Of a DNA stretch of 64,000 nt, positions 1-7,872 are shown piece after piece. Within the stretch, counting starts at the first letter, position 1, and each line of letters starts with the position of its first letter. The DNA is from Pararobbsia silviterrae (GTDB taxonomy: Bacteria > Pseudomonadota > Gammaproteobacteria > Burkholderiales > Burkholderiaceae). The position numbers were made by a program, and so were the translations under genes. Below the pieces are notes generated by a model that did not search any database, was not told the origin of the DNA, and worked only from the letters and a program-made list of their open reading frames with translations. The DNA lies in contig NZ_RBZU01000001.1 in NCBI RefSeq assembly GCF_003628125.1, forward strand, positions 124,001-188,000, given 5' to 3'.

Positions 1-1060
1 ACCGGAGTCCTTCCTGCTGCTTGTAGGCCGGCTCGTGCTCCTCGTCGACGACAATCGTCGCCAGTCTCGGCAGCGACGCGAGAACCGCGAGACGCGTGCC
101 GAGCACGATCCGCGCCCGGCCTTCATGCGCGGCCAGCCAGTTCTGCGTGCGCGCGCCTTCGGCGAGACCGCTATGCAGACTCACGATCGCATCGGACGCA
201 AGGTGCGCGAAGCGCGCCCGGAAGGTCCGTTCGAACTGCGGCGTCAGATTGATCTCGGGCACGAGCACGAGCGCTTGCGCATCAGGACGCACGAGCAGCA
301 GCCGTTCGAGCGCGCGCAAGTAGACCTCGGTCTTGCCGCTGCCCGTCACGCCATAGAGCAGGAACGACTCGAAACCGGACGCCTGCGCGATCGCATCGAG
401 CGCGGCAGCCTGGTCCGGCGTGGCTTGCGGAGAGAGCGCGACACGCTGGGCATCGACGGCGACGTCGGCGCGCGCATCCTCGACGCCGCTACCGACGCGA
501 TCCGATCCGGCCTCGACGACCCATCCTTGCGCCGACCACGCTTCGAGCGTCTGTATCGCCTTCGCGTGAAACGCACGCGCCTGGCTCGCGCCGAGCACGC
601 CTTCGTCGATCAATGCGCCTGCGAGCCGGCGCAGCGCGGTCGCGCGCGCGGGCAGCGCATCGGGCAAGGCGCGGCGGCCCGCATCGGTCGGCGCGAAGCG
701 CGGTTCGCGCGCGAACAGCCGTTCCCATCGTTCGGCTTCGCGCAACGGCGCCGGGAGCGCGGGCAACGCGACTTCGCCGAGCGCGCGCTGGTAATAACTC
801 GCCGCGAACGCGACGAGTTCGAGCCAGTGCGCCGACACCGGCGGCATCGCCTCGCAAGCCTGCTCGACGGGTTTGAGCCGCTCGGCCGGCACGTCGCTCG
901 TCTCGGCGACTTCGAAGATCAGGCCCACCGCGCTGCGCCGTCCGAACGGAACGCGGACGAGTTGTCCGACACACGGCCGCTGCGCCGCGTGCCAGCGATA
1001 GTCGTACAACGCGGCGAGCGGATGGTCGAGCGCGACCCGGACGATGATCTCGCCGTTCAC
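1..1060 (-). CDS. priA: Primosomal replication restart helicase PriA (5' part, runs off left edge)
   Basis: PriA is the 3'-5' superfamily 2 helicase that recognises stalled forks and reloads DnaB. About 353 of the usual 730-750 residues are visible. The chosen start is a GTG giving MNGEIIVRVALDHPL, which matches the family N-terminus (3'-DNA-end binding domain). Helicase motif I (GVTGSGKTEVYL) and the DEEH motif II (VVDEEHEPAYKQQEG) appear near the window edge. The zinc-binding cysteines and C-terminal helicase lobe lie outside the window. The gap upstream contains two DnaA-box-like sequences. The family call is secure; the exact start is less so, because the frame stays open upstream. Confidence 0.93.
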   Translation of the reverse strand, partial: MNGEIIVRVALDHPLAALYDYRWHAAQRPCVGQLVRVPFGRRSAVGLIFEVAETSDVPAERLKPVEQACEAMPPVSAHWLELVAFAASYYQRALGEVALPALPAPLREAERWERLFAREPRFAPTDAGRRALPDALPARATALRRLAGALIDEGVLGASQARAFHAKAIQTLEAWSAQGWVVEAGSDRVGSGVEDARADVAVDAQRVALSPQATPDQAAALDAIAQASGFESFLLYGVTGSGKTEVYLRALERLLLVRPDAQALVLVPEINLTPQFERTFRARFAHLASDAIVSLHSGLAEGARTQNWLAAHEGRARIVLGTRLAVLASLPRLATIVVDEEHEPAYKQQEGLR

Positions 1061-1190
1061 GTCAGACCTCGCCCGGCATCGACCGCCTCGAAGACGGAAT
1101 GGCGCCGCGATTCGAAGAACCTCATGTAAAACATCAACTTTGTCGCTAAGTTTCGGATTCGACGAAGATTTTGCGAGGCTCGCGCAAACC

Positions 1191-1199
1191 TGTGGATAA
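1191..1199 (-). promoter_or_regulatory. DnaA box TTATCCACA (perfect)
   Basis: The + strand reads TGTGGATAA, the exact complement of the E. coli R1-type DnaA box. It lies about 130 bp upstream of priA. A single 9-mer can occur by chance, but a second consensus box lies 180 bp away in the same short gap. Confidence 0.45.
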
Positions 1200-1381
1200 C
1201 TTTGTTGAAAAGCCCGCCTACGCCGCGTCGCGCGGGCTCTGGCACGGTTTTCCACACGCGCTCTCGCGCGCGCCAAGCGCCATTAAAAACTCTTATAAAT
1301 CAAAAGCTTGAACGATTAACCTCAGATTTCGAGGAATGCATTCCCGATCTCGTGATGTTTGACGCGGCGCAATGCCTCATG

Positions 1382-1390
1382 TGTGTATAA
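1382..1390 (-). promoter_or_regulatory. DnaA box TTATACACA (fits TTWTNCACA)
   Basis: The + strand reads TGTGTATAA. This is the second DnaA-box-like 9-mer in the priA-hemE gap. Confidence 0.35.
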
Positions 1391-1503
1391 GTGAGGTATT
1401 GACTTTCGCGGAACGCAGCGTAGACGGTGCTTCCGGCGGACCATCCGAACCGCCGTGTCAGATCCATGAGTCGCGATGCAACAACCCTTAACGGCCGAAC
1501 GGT

Positions 1504-2586
1504 TTACTGGCGAATCGTCCGACTATAGGTATGCACCTCGTCGACAAGCGCCGTCACGCTGTCGATCGGCGCGAATTGATTGATGCCGTGTCCGAGGTTG
1601 AATACGTGTCCCGGATGGGGGCCGTAGGCGTCGAGCGCCGCGCGGACCTGGGCGCGCACGGCGTCGGGCGGAGCGAACAGCGCCGACGGATCGAGATTGC
1701 CCTGGAGCGCGACGCGATCGCCGATGCGCTCGCGCGCGCGGCCGAGATGAACGGTCCAGTCGAGGCCGAGCGCGTCCGCGCCGATCTCCGCGAGTTCGTC
1801 GAGCCAGAGGCCGCCGCCCTTCGTGAACGCGATGACGGGCACCGACACGCCGTCGCGCTCGCGCTTGAGCAGGCGAATGACCTGCTTCATGTATGCGAGC
1901 GAGAACGTCTGGAACGCCCCGTCGGCGAGTGCGCCCCCCCATGAATCGAAGATCATCACGGCTTGCGCGCCGGCGTCGATCTGCGCATTCAGATAGGCGG
2001 CAACCGACCGCGCATTGATGTCGAGTATCCGGTGCAGCAGGTCGGGACGGCCGTAGAGCATCGATTTGACGAGCCGGAAATCCGACGATCCCGCGCCTTC
2101 GACCATATAGGTCGCGAGCGTCCACGGGCTACCGGAGAAGCCGATCAACGGCACACGCTGGCGTCCATCGGAGCCGACGAGCGCACGACGGATCTGTGAA
2201 ACCGCGTCGGTCACATATTTGAGCGAGCGGTCGATATCGGGCACGGCCAGCCGCGCGACATCGTCCTCGGTGCGCACGGGACGTGCGAAACGCGGCCCTT
2301 CGCCGGCCTCGAACGACAGGCCGAGGCCCATCGCGTCGGGAATCGTCAGGATGTCCGAGAACAAGATCGCCGCGTCGAGCGGGAAACGATCGAGCGGTTG
2401 CAGCGTGACCTCGGTCGCGAAATCGGGGTTTTGCGCGAGATCCATGAAGCTGCCGGCTTTGGCGCGCGTCGCCTGGTATTCGGGCAGGTAGCGGCCTGCC
2501 TGGCGCATGAGCCAGACGGGCGTGTATTCGGTGGGCTCGCGGCGCAGCGCGCGCAGGAACGTATCGTTGGAAAGCGTCGTGACCAC
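1504..2586 (-). CDS. hemE: Uroporphyrinogen decarboxylase
   Basis: HemE decarboxylates the four acetate side chains of uroporphyrinogen III to give coproporphyrinogen III in cytosolic haem synthesis. The protein is about 360 aa, normal for the family. It has the N-terminal signature [13 protein letters not shown] with its substrate-binding Arg residues, the second signature [16 protein letters not shown], and the C-terminal NLGHGI segment with the conserved His. I chose the GTG start ([18 protein letters not shown]) because Burkholderia homologues begin there. The frame is open about 32 codons further up, but that extension is unlike the family. A hexanucleotide microsatellite begins 124 bp upstream of this start and may lie in or near the promoter. 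Confidence 0.95.
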   Translation of the reverse strand: MVTTLSNDTFLRALRREPTEYTPVWLMRQAGRYLPEYQATRAKAGSFMDLAQNPDFATEVTLQPLDRFPLDAAILFSDILTIPDAMGLGLSFEAGEGPRFARPVRTEDDVARLAVPDIDRSLKYVTDAVSQIRRALVGSDGRQRVPLIGFSGSPWTLATYMVEGAGSSDFRLVKSMLYGRPDLLHRILDINARSVAAYLNAQIDAGAQAVMIFDSWGGALADGAFQTFSLAYMKQVIRLLKRERDGVSVPVIAFTKGGGLWLDELAEIGADALGLDWTVHLGRARERIGDRVALQGNLDPSALFAPPDAVRAQVRAALDAYGPHPGHVFNLGHGINQFAPIDSVTALVDEVHTYSRTIRQ

Positions 2587-2979
2587 GGCGTGCTCGGGCG
2601 GGGGGCAAACGCGCATTCTACCGGAGCGGGTCGAGAGGGCCGGCCAAAGGTGGGGGGCATTGGTCGAGTATCGGCGCAGCATTGAGTGCCGATCCGGTCG
2701 GCGCCAGGGTCGGTATCGGTATCGGTATCGGTATCGGTATCGGTATCGGTATCGGTATCGGTATCGGTATCGGTATCGGTATCGGTATCGGTATCGGTAT
2801 CGGTATCGGGTCAGTACCGAGCGGGCGCGACTTGGTGCGCGGGCGCCTCGGGTCGCACGACGTGAGGATTGGCCATCCGGCTAGGTGGGCAGTTCGCGCA
2901 TCCGTCCTTATCATGCGTGCACGCGTCGAGGCACGACGCCGACACCACGCCAACGCGACATTTGATTCGAGGGCTTCCG
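2587..2979. other. Divergent gap hemE / pheC-like gene with microsatellite
   Basis: This is the shared upstream region of hemE (minus) and the solute-binding-type dehydratase (plus). It contains the 16-copy CGGTAT array. Open frames through the array encode only dipeptide repeats and are not credible genes. Promoters for both genes should lie here, but no clear -35/-10 pair could be assigned. Confidence 0.6.
2711..2809. repeat. (CGGTAT)16 hexanucleotide microsatellite
   Basis: Sixteen uninterrupted copies of CGGTAT are followed by a partial CGG, with no mismatch. Hexamer arrays keep reading frame, so copy changes here would alter spacing in the hemE/pheC intergenic region rather than switch a frame. 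Confidence 0.97.
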
Positions 2980-4029
2980 ATGCGAGCAGGACTCATAGCA
3001 GACGCGACACGCAACACCACCCGAGACGCGACCCCGCTCACGACCGGACGCCATGCGCGTGGCGCCCGCGGATCCAACGGCCTCCGTGGATTCGGCTCGC
3101 CGCTCCGATGGGGAGCGTTTGTCGCGGGGCGTTGCCTCGCGCTCGCGTGCGCGACGTCGATCGCGATCGTCTCCACCACCGCGACGGCACAAGTGCAGTC
3201 CTCGCCGATCGCGGTGGAATCGGCCGCCCCCAACGCGTCCAGCACGGCCGGATCAACGAACCCGCATGCGGGTTCGCCGTCCCCCTCGACCGCCTCGACC
3301 TCCTCAAGCGCCACGCCGGGCGCGGCCGGATCGCGGCTCGACACGGTGCTCGCATCGCATCGACTCCGCGTCTGCACGACCGGAGACTACAAGCCGTATG
3401 CATTCCTGCGCCCCGATGGCCGTTACGAGGGCATCGACATCGATCTCGCCGCGTCGCTCGCGCGGTCGCTCGGCGCCGAGATCGAGTACGTCGCGACGAC
3501 CTGGCCGAAACTCACCGACGATTTCATCGGCCGATGCGATATCGCGATCGGCGGGGTCTCGACGACGCTCGAGCGCCAGAAACGCGCGGCGTTCTCGACG
3601 CCCTACCTCGTCGACGGCAAGACGCCGATCGCGCGCTGCGCCGATGTGAGCCGGTTCCAGACGCTTGCGCAGATCGACCAGCCGAGCGTGCGCGTGATCG
3701 TGAATCCGGGCGGCACGAACGAGAAGTTCGCGCGCGAGCATCTGTCGCATGCGCATCTCGAGGTCTACCCGGACAACGTCACGATCTTTCGGCAGATCGC
3801 CGACGGAAAGGCCGACGTGATGATCACCGATGCGTCGGAGACGATGCTGCAGCACAAGCTCAATCCGTCGCTGTGCTCGGTCAATCCCGACACGCCGCTG
3901 CAATTCGGAGAGAAGGCCTTCATGCTGCCGCGCGGCGATGTCGTGTTCCAGCAGTATGTCGATCAATGGCTGCATTTGCTGCGCGCGACGGGCGCGTTCC
4001 AGCCCATCGTCGACGCCTGGCTCAAGTAG
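2980..4029 (+). CDS. pheC: Periplasmic cyclohexadienyl dehydratase-like protein (solute-binding family 3)
   Basis: This belongs to the SBP_bac_3 fold and closely resembles periplasmic cyclohexadienyl dehydratases (prephenate/arogenate dehydratase, PheC), which make phenylpyruvate or phenylalanine outside the cytoplasm. Diagnostic segments include RVCTTGDYKPYAFL, the GIDIDLAASLARSLG strand, IGGVSTTLERQKRAAFSTPY and VIVNPGGTNEKFA. The ATG start is preceded by GAGGG. The 349-aa product is longer than usual: about 40 residues precede a hydrophobic export segment (around residues 42-70, possible cleavage after ATA). An Ala/Ser/Pro-rich linker then leads to the domain. The long n-region is odd, but I found no better downstream start. 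Specificity for dehydratase rather than amino-acid binding is inferred from similarity. Confidence 0.85.
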   Translation: MRAGLIADATRNTTRDATPLTTGRHARGARGSNGLRGFGSPLRWGAFVAGRCLALACATSIAIVSTTATAQVQSSPIAVESAAPNASSTAGSTNPHAGSPSPSTASTSSSATPGAAGSRLDTVLASHRLRVCTTGDYKPYAFLRPDGRYEGIDIDLAASLARSLGAEIEYVATTWPKLTDDFIGRCDIAIGGVSTTLERQKRAAFSTPYLVDGKTPIARCADVSRFQTLAQIDQPSVRVIVNPGGTNEKFAREHLSHAHLEVYPDNVTIFRQIADGKADVMITDASETMLQHKLNPSLCSVNPDTPLQFGEKAFMLPRGDVVFQQYVDQWLHLLRATGAFQPIVDAWLK

Positions 4030-4041
4030 CGCCGCGCGAGG

Positions 4042-5034
4042 TCAGAGCATTTCGCGCAGCGCGACCCCGGCTTGCCGCATCCAGTCGCGCGCGGCGTTCG
4101 ACATGTGCTGGAGACGGGCAAAGCCGTGTGTCATGTCCTTTGCCTCGATCAATTCGACGTCGCCGCCATGCTGTTCGAGGAAGCGCGCGTAATCGACGCC
4201 TTCGTCGCGCAGCGGATCGACGCCTGCGACCATGACGATCGCGTCAGCAGGCGCATGCTCGGGAATCGACGCGACGAGATTGACGCGCGGATCGGCCATC
4301 CAGCGCTCGCCTGCGCCGTCGGCCATGACGGGCGCGTCGAGAAAGGTCGTCCAGAACCAGAGCATCTCGCCGCGCGTGAGACCCGGCCCGTTCGTGAAAC
4401 GCTCATAGCTCGGCGTATCGATCCCGGGGTGCACGACCGGGTACAACAGCAACTGCGCCTTGACGAGGCCCGGCACGATCTCGTTGGCCTGACGCGCCGC
4501 ATAGGTCGCGAGGAATGCGCCCGCGCTGTCGCCCGCCACGCCGATCGGCCGAACGGACAGGCCGAATCGCGGCCGCTGCTCGGCGAACCAGAACAGCGCG
4601 TCGAGCGCGTCGTCGTTCGCAGCGGGAAACGGATGCTCGGGCGCGAGCCGGTAGTCGATCGACGCGACCGCGACGCCCGCATCGAGCGCGAGCCCGACCG
4701 CGACCTGTTCATGCGTATCGAGATCACCGAGCACCCAGCCGCCGCCGTGGTAGTAGACGACGAGCGGCAGCGCGTCGTCGAGATGCGACGGCCGGTACAA
4801 GCGCGCGCGGAGCGTGCGGCCTTCGAGCGGCACGTCGATCGCGTCGATATGCACGCCCCGCGGCGCGGGTGGCGCGAAGCGCTCGGCGACCTGCTTGTTG
4901 CGGGTGCGCCGGGTCAACGCATCGGCGTCCGCGATCGGGGGAAACGCGGCGGAAACCTGCGAATAGTAGGCATTGAGTTGGGGATCAATGTTCAAGAGCC
5001 AGTCCTCGTTTGAGCGCATGCGGTCGCGTAACAC
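4042..5034 (-). CDS. Alpha/beta hydrolase, hormone-sensitive lipase (HSL) family esterase
   Basis: This is a 330-aa carboxylesterase-type protein of the HSL (bacterial family IV) group. The oxyanion-hole motif HGGGW is at residues 96-100. The nucleophile elbow GDSAG carries Ser170, the acid is Asp273 in GVDPLRDEG, and the His is H303 in THGF. No signal peptide is visible, so it should be cytosolic. It converges on the preceding dehydratase gene with 12 bp between stops. The start may be the GTG at 5034 (MLRDRMRSNEDW) or the ATG at 5019; neither has an ideally placed ribosome site, though GGAG lies just before the GTG. The substrate is unknown. Confidence 0.9.
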   Translation of the reverse strand: MLRDRMRSNEDWLLNIDPQLNAYYSQVSAAFPPIADADALTRRTRNKQVAERFAPPAPRGVHIDAIDVPLEGRTLRARLYRPSHLDDALPLVVYYHGGGWVLGDLDTHEQVAVGLALDAGVAVASIDYRLAPEHPFPAANDDALDALFWFAEQRPRFGLSVRPIGVAGDSAGAFLATYAARQANEIVPGLVKAQLLLYPVVHPGIDTPSYERFTNGPGLTRGEMLWFWTTFLDAPVMADGAGERWMADPRVNLVASIPEHAPADAIVMVAGVDPLRDEGVDYARFLEQHGGDVELIEAKDMTHGFARLQHMSNAARDWMRQAGVALREML

Positions 5035-5441
5035 GACTCCAATGTCTGCGATCCGCGCACGTCCGCGTTCGCAATTTCGAGTTCGCAGAGCATTCTATTC
5101 AGATGCATGCGAGACGACACGTCGAGCCAAAAAGAGATATCCGAAATGCGACGGAGATCGATCAAACGACTGATCTCGGTATTTTTTACATTTCGAATAC
5201 CGTGCGGCCGATCGACCGACAGCGACTAAACATGACGCTAAAATCGGTCGAAATTGCGTTTGAAATCGCGTTCGAAATGGCTGAAACCCTTGCTGGGCGC
5301 GGGTTACAACCTGAAACACTTTGTTACGCCAACCGGATATGAATTGACCCACAATGCCCTTCAACGGTATCTGCACGGATGTGCACCGCTGGATATGACG
5401 TGAGCGGACGTCGGATTCAGTGGTCGGTCGGTTCGCCGAAG

Positions 5442-5680
5442 CCCTCGATGAGGGGCATCCTTGCAGGGGCCGTTCACGACAAGTCTAGTGTTCTACTCGT
5501 CGTGCTTGTGGATCGGCGGCAAGTCTGGAGTTCTACCTGACGCTCGATGCCCGGCTTGCAGCAAGTCTAGTGTTCCACCTGCTGCATGGCCTGTTATTCA
5601 ACGGTACCCAACATTGGTCTCCTCGCGCTAACCCCGTAGCGTGTGGTTTTTAGCGGGCCCTAAGGCCCGCTTTTTTTCGT
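5442..5680 (+). ncRNA. Putative orphan small RNA: three tandem hairpins with a conserved loop plus terminator
   Basis: Three hairpins follow each other. In hairpin 1, CACGAC (5475-5480) pairs with GTCGTG (5499-5504). In hairpin 2, ATCGGCG (5512-5518) pairs with CGCTCGAT (5541-5548, one bulged T). In hairpin 3, GCAGCA (5558-5563) pairs with TGCTGC (5580-5585). The stems differ in sequence but all pair, while the loops share the core AAGTCT(A/G)G(T/A)GTTC(T/C)AC. A short CCCTC/GAGGG hairpin lies just before (about 5445). A rho-independent terminator closes the unit on the + strand with no upstream + strand gene. The 5' end is not defined. It may belong to a known betaproteobacterial sRNA family; I could not verify this. 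Confidence 0.65.
5653..5677 (+). terminator. Rho-independent terminator of the putative sRNA
   Basis: The stem GCGGGCC / GGCCCGC (7 bp) with loop CTAA is followed directly by seven T on the + strand. This is one of the clearest intrinsic terminators in the window. Confidence 0.88.
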
Positions 5681-5762
5681 CCCGCTTTTCTAGCTTTCAA
5701 TACTGCAGGGTTTCGCCCCCGCAGATATGGCCCATGCGGCAGATCGCGCCGGCGCGGCGCAT

Positions 5763-7499
5763 TCAGGCCGTTTTCGCCGTCTTCAAGCCCAATTCCTCGA
5801 TCATGCGGTCCCGCATCACGAATTTCTGCGCCTTGCCGGTTACCGTCATCGGGATCGCGTCGACAAAGCGGATATAGCGCGGAATCTTGAAGTGGGCGAT
5901 CTGGCCTTCGCAGAATTGCCGAATATCCACGTCGGTCAGCGTGCGCCCCGGCTTCGGCACAATCCACGCGCAGATTTCCTCGCCGTATTTCGCATCGGGC
6001 ACACCGAACACCTGAACGCTTTGAACGTCGGGATGTTGAAACAGAAACTCCTCGATTTCGCGCGGATAAACGTTTTCACCGCCGCGGATCAGCATGTCTT
6101 TGACGCGGCCCACGATGTTGCAATATCCGTCCTCGTCGAGCGTGGCGAGGTCGCCGGTCCGCATCCATCCGTCGACGATGGCTTCACGCGTTTTATCGTC
6201 GTCATCCCAGTAGCCGACCATGACCGAATACCCGCGCGTCCAGAGTTCGCCCTTGACGCCGACGGGAACGGTATCGCCGTCAGGGCCGACGATGCGGACT
6301 TCGAGATGGGGCTGAATCCGGCCGACCGTCGTCACGCGTTTGTCGAGCGGATCCTCCGTCGAACTCTGGAACGACACGGGGCTCGTTTCTGTCATGCCGT
6401 ACGCGATCGTGACCTCGGCCATGTGCATGCGCGAGACGACCTTCTTCATCGTTTCGATCGGGCACGGCGAACCGGCCATGATGCCCGTGCGCAAGCTACG
6501 CAAGTCGAACGATTCGAACTCGGGGTGATCGAGCTCGGCGATGAACATCGTCGGCACGCCATGCAGGCCCGTACACCGTTCGATCGAGACCGCCCGCAAT
6601 GTCGCGCCGGCATCGAAGCCTTCGCACGGGAACACCATCTTCGCGCCCGACGAGACACACGCAAGGACCCCGAGCACCATGCCGAAGCAGTGATAGAACG
6701 GCACGGGAATGCACAGCGCATCGCGTTCGTCGAGCTTCATCGCCATGCCGATAAAGCGTCCGTTGTTGACGATATTCCGATGCGTGAGCGTCGCACCCTT
6801 CGGGTTGCCCGTCGTGCCGCTCGTGAACTGTATGTTGATGGGCTCGTCGCAGTGAAGCGTCGCCTCGCCGGCCGCGAGTCGCGTCGCGCCCGCGCATTGC
6901 CGCGCCTGCATGCCCGAGTGCACGACATCCGCATAGCGGAGCATGCCCGCCACGGCCGCTTCGCCCATTTGCACGACATAGGTCAGATGCGGCAGACGCG
7001 CGCTCGACAGGCGCGCGTGCCCCGCGTCGAGCTCGGGCGCAAGCGTGCGCAGCATGTCGAGATAGTCGGAGGTCTTGAAACGCACGGCCGAGATCAGCAC
7101 CGTACAGCCGACTTTATTGAGCGCGTATTCGAGCTCGTGCAACCGGTACGCCGGATTGATATTCACGAGAATCGCGCCGATCCGCGCGGTCGCGAACTGC
7201 GTCACGAGCCACTCCGCGCGATTCGGCGACCAAATGGCAACGCGGTCGCCCTTTTTGACGCCGAGTTCGAGCAAACCGAGCGCAAGCGCATCGACCTGTT
7301 CGTCGAACGCTTTCCAAGTCCAGCGAATATGCTGGTCGCTGAACACGACCGCGTCTCGGCCGGGAAACCGGCGAACCGTATCGCGAAGCACGCGGCTGAC
7401 CGTCGAATCGAGCAGCGCGATATGCGTCGTGCCACGCACATAGGACACGCCATCGCGCGGTGCAATGATGGCGTCGTCGGCCTGAGCGGCTTCGTTCAT
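5763..7499 (-). CDS. AMP-binding acyl-CoA synthetase (FadD-like fatty acid-CoA ligase)
   Basis: This ANL-superfamily enzyme activates a carboxylic acid, probably a medium- or long-chain fatty acid, to acyl-AMP and then acyl-CoA. In the 578-aa product the phosphate-binding loop [11 protein letters not shown] is near residues 221-236, YGMTETSP near 365, the hinge region [16 protein letters not shown] near 463-480, and a C-terminal Lys in GKAQKF near 553. The start ATG ([12 protein letters not shown]) follows GGAGACACGAGG. A 27-codon upstream extension of the open frame is not family-like. It appears monocistronic. The chain-length preference cannot be read from sequence. Confidence 0.93.
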   Translation of the reverse strand: MNEAAQADDAIIAPRDGVSYVRGTTHIALLDSTVSRVLRDTVRRFPGRDAVVFSDQHIRWTWKAFDEQVDALALGLLELGVKKGDRVAIWSPNRAEWLVTQFATARIGAILVNINPAYRLHELEYALNKVGCTVLISAVRFKTSDYLDMLRTLAPELDAGHARLSSARLPHLTYVVQMGEAAVAGMLRYADVVHSGMQARQCAGATRLAAGEATLHCDEPINIQFTSGTTGNPKGATLTHRNIVNNGRFIGMAMKLDERDALCIPVPFYHCFGMVLGVLACVSSGAKMVFPCEGFDAGATLRAVSIERCTGLHGVPTMFIAELDHPEFESFDLRSLRTGIMAGSPCPIETMKKVVSRMHMAEVTIAYGMTETSPVSFQSSTEDPLDKRVTTVGRIQPHLEVRIVGPDGDTVPVGVKGELWTRGYSVMVGYWDDDDKTREAIVDGWMRTGDLATLDEDGYCNIVGRVKDMLIRGGENVYPREIEEFLFQHPDVQSVQVFGVPDAKYGEEICAWIVPKPGRTLTDVDIRQFCEGQIAHFKIPRYIRFVDAIPMTVTGKAQKFVMRDRMIEELGLKTAKTA

Positions 7500-7872
7500 C
7501 CTCGTGTCTCCGCAATAAACGCTGGACGCCGGTAGCCCTGTCGCCGCCGGTCGCATCGATTTTCGCCAGACGCCCCGCATGCTGGTATTGCTTCAAACCC
7601 TGCTTTTTCGAAGTCGGCCGCATCCGCGATCACGACCGGATGGGACCGAATCTTGCGCGAGTCAGCACGTCGGGATCGCAAAGCGTCGTGCGGCTTCCCC
7701 ATGATGTCGCGATCGCTGGAATCGTATGTGCGTGAACGAAGGAAGGGGCTAATTCACTTCATACCTTGTTACAACGGCGCGTATTTGCGTTACAAAGCGC
7801 GTCAGCGTGAAATGATCTTGCCGCGTTACCCTGATTACGTCCGACATCTCGAATAGGACGACCGGAGAAACA
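7500..7872. other. Divergent gap between acyl-CoA ligase and FecR-type gene
   Basis: This is the promoter region for two divergent genes. It contains the odd palindrome TTGTTACAA (about 7767-7775), with a second GTTACAA about 15 bp later. This might be an operator, but no regulator can be assigned. No gene is seen. Confidence 0.5.

Larger units (their letters stand above)
1061..1503. other. Gene-free gap between priA and hemE
   Basis: This stretch lies between the priA start and the hemE stop, both on the minus strand, and should hold the priA promoter. It is more AT-rich than its surroundings and has two DnaA-box matches, listed separately. I see no convincing open reading frame, tRNA or strong terminator. 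Confidence 0.6.
5035..5762. other. Gene-free gap containing a small-RNA locus
   Basis: The left part (5035-5430) is comparatively AT-rich and has no convincing gene. The right part carries the tandem-hairpin RNA and terminator described separately. Both flanking protein genes are on the minus strand, so the + strand terminator at 5653-5677 belongs to neither. Confidence 0.7.

Noticed and set aside
35-1129. 364-codon + strand frame at the left edge
   Set aside because: Antisense to priA, whose helicase motifs are clear.
2682-4235. 517-codon + strand frame with a Gly-Ile repeat
   Set aside because: Reads the microsatellite and then the wrong frame of the pheC-like gene.
5478-5585. Three spaced repeats that might suggest a short CRISPR array
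   Set aside because: The conserved parts are loops inside different hairpins, spacing is about 40 bp but the stems vary, and no cas gene is near; RNA hairpins explain it better.
5727-7535. 602-codon + strand frame
   Set aside because: Antisense to the acyl-CoA ligase, which has all expected motifs.
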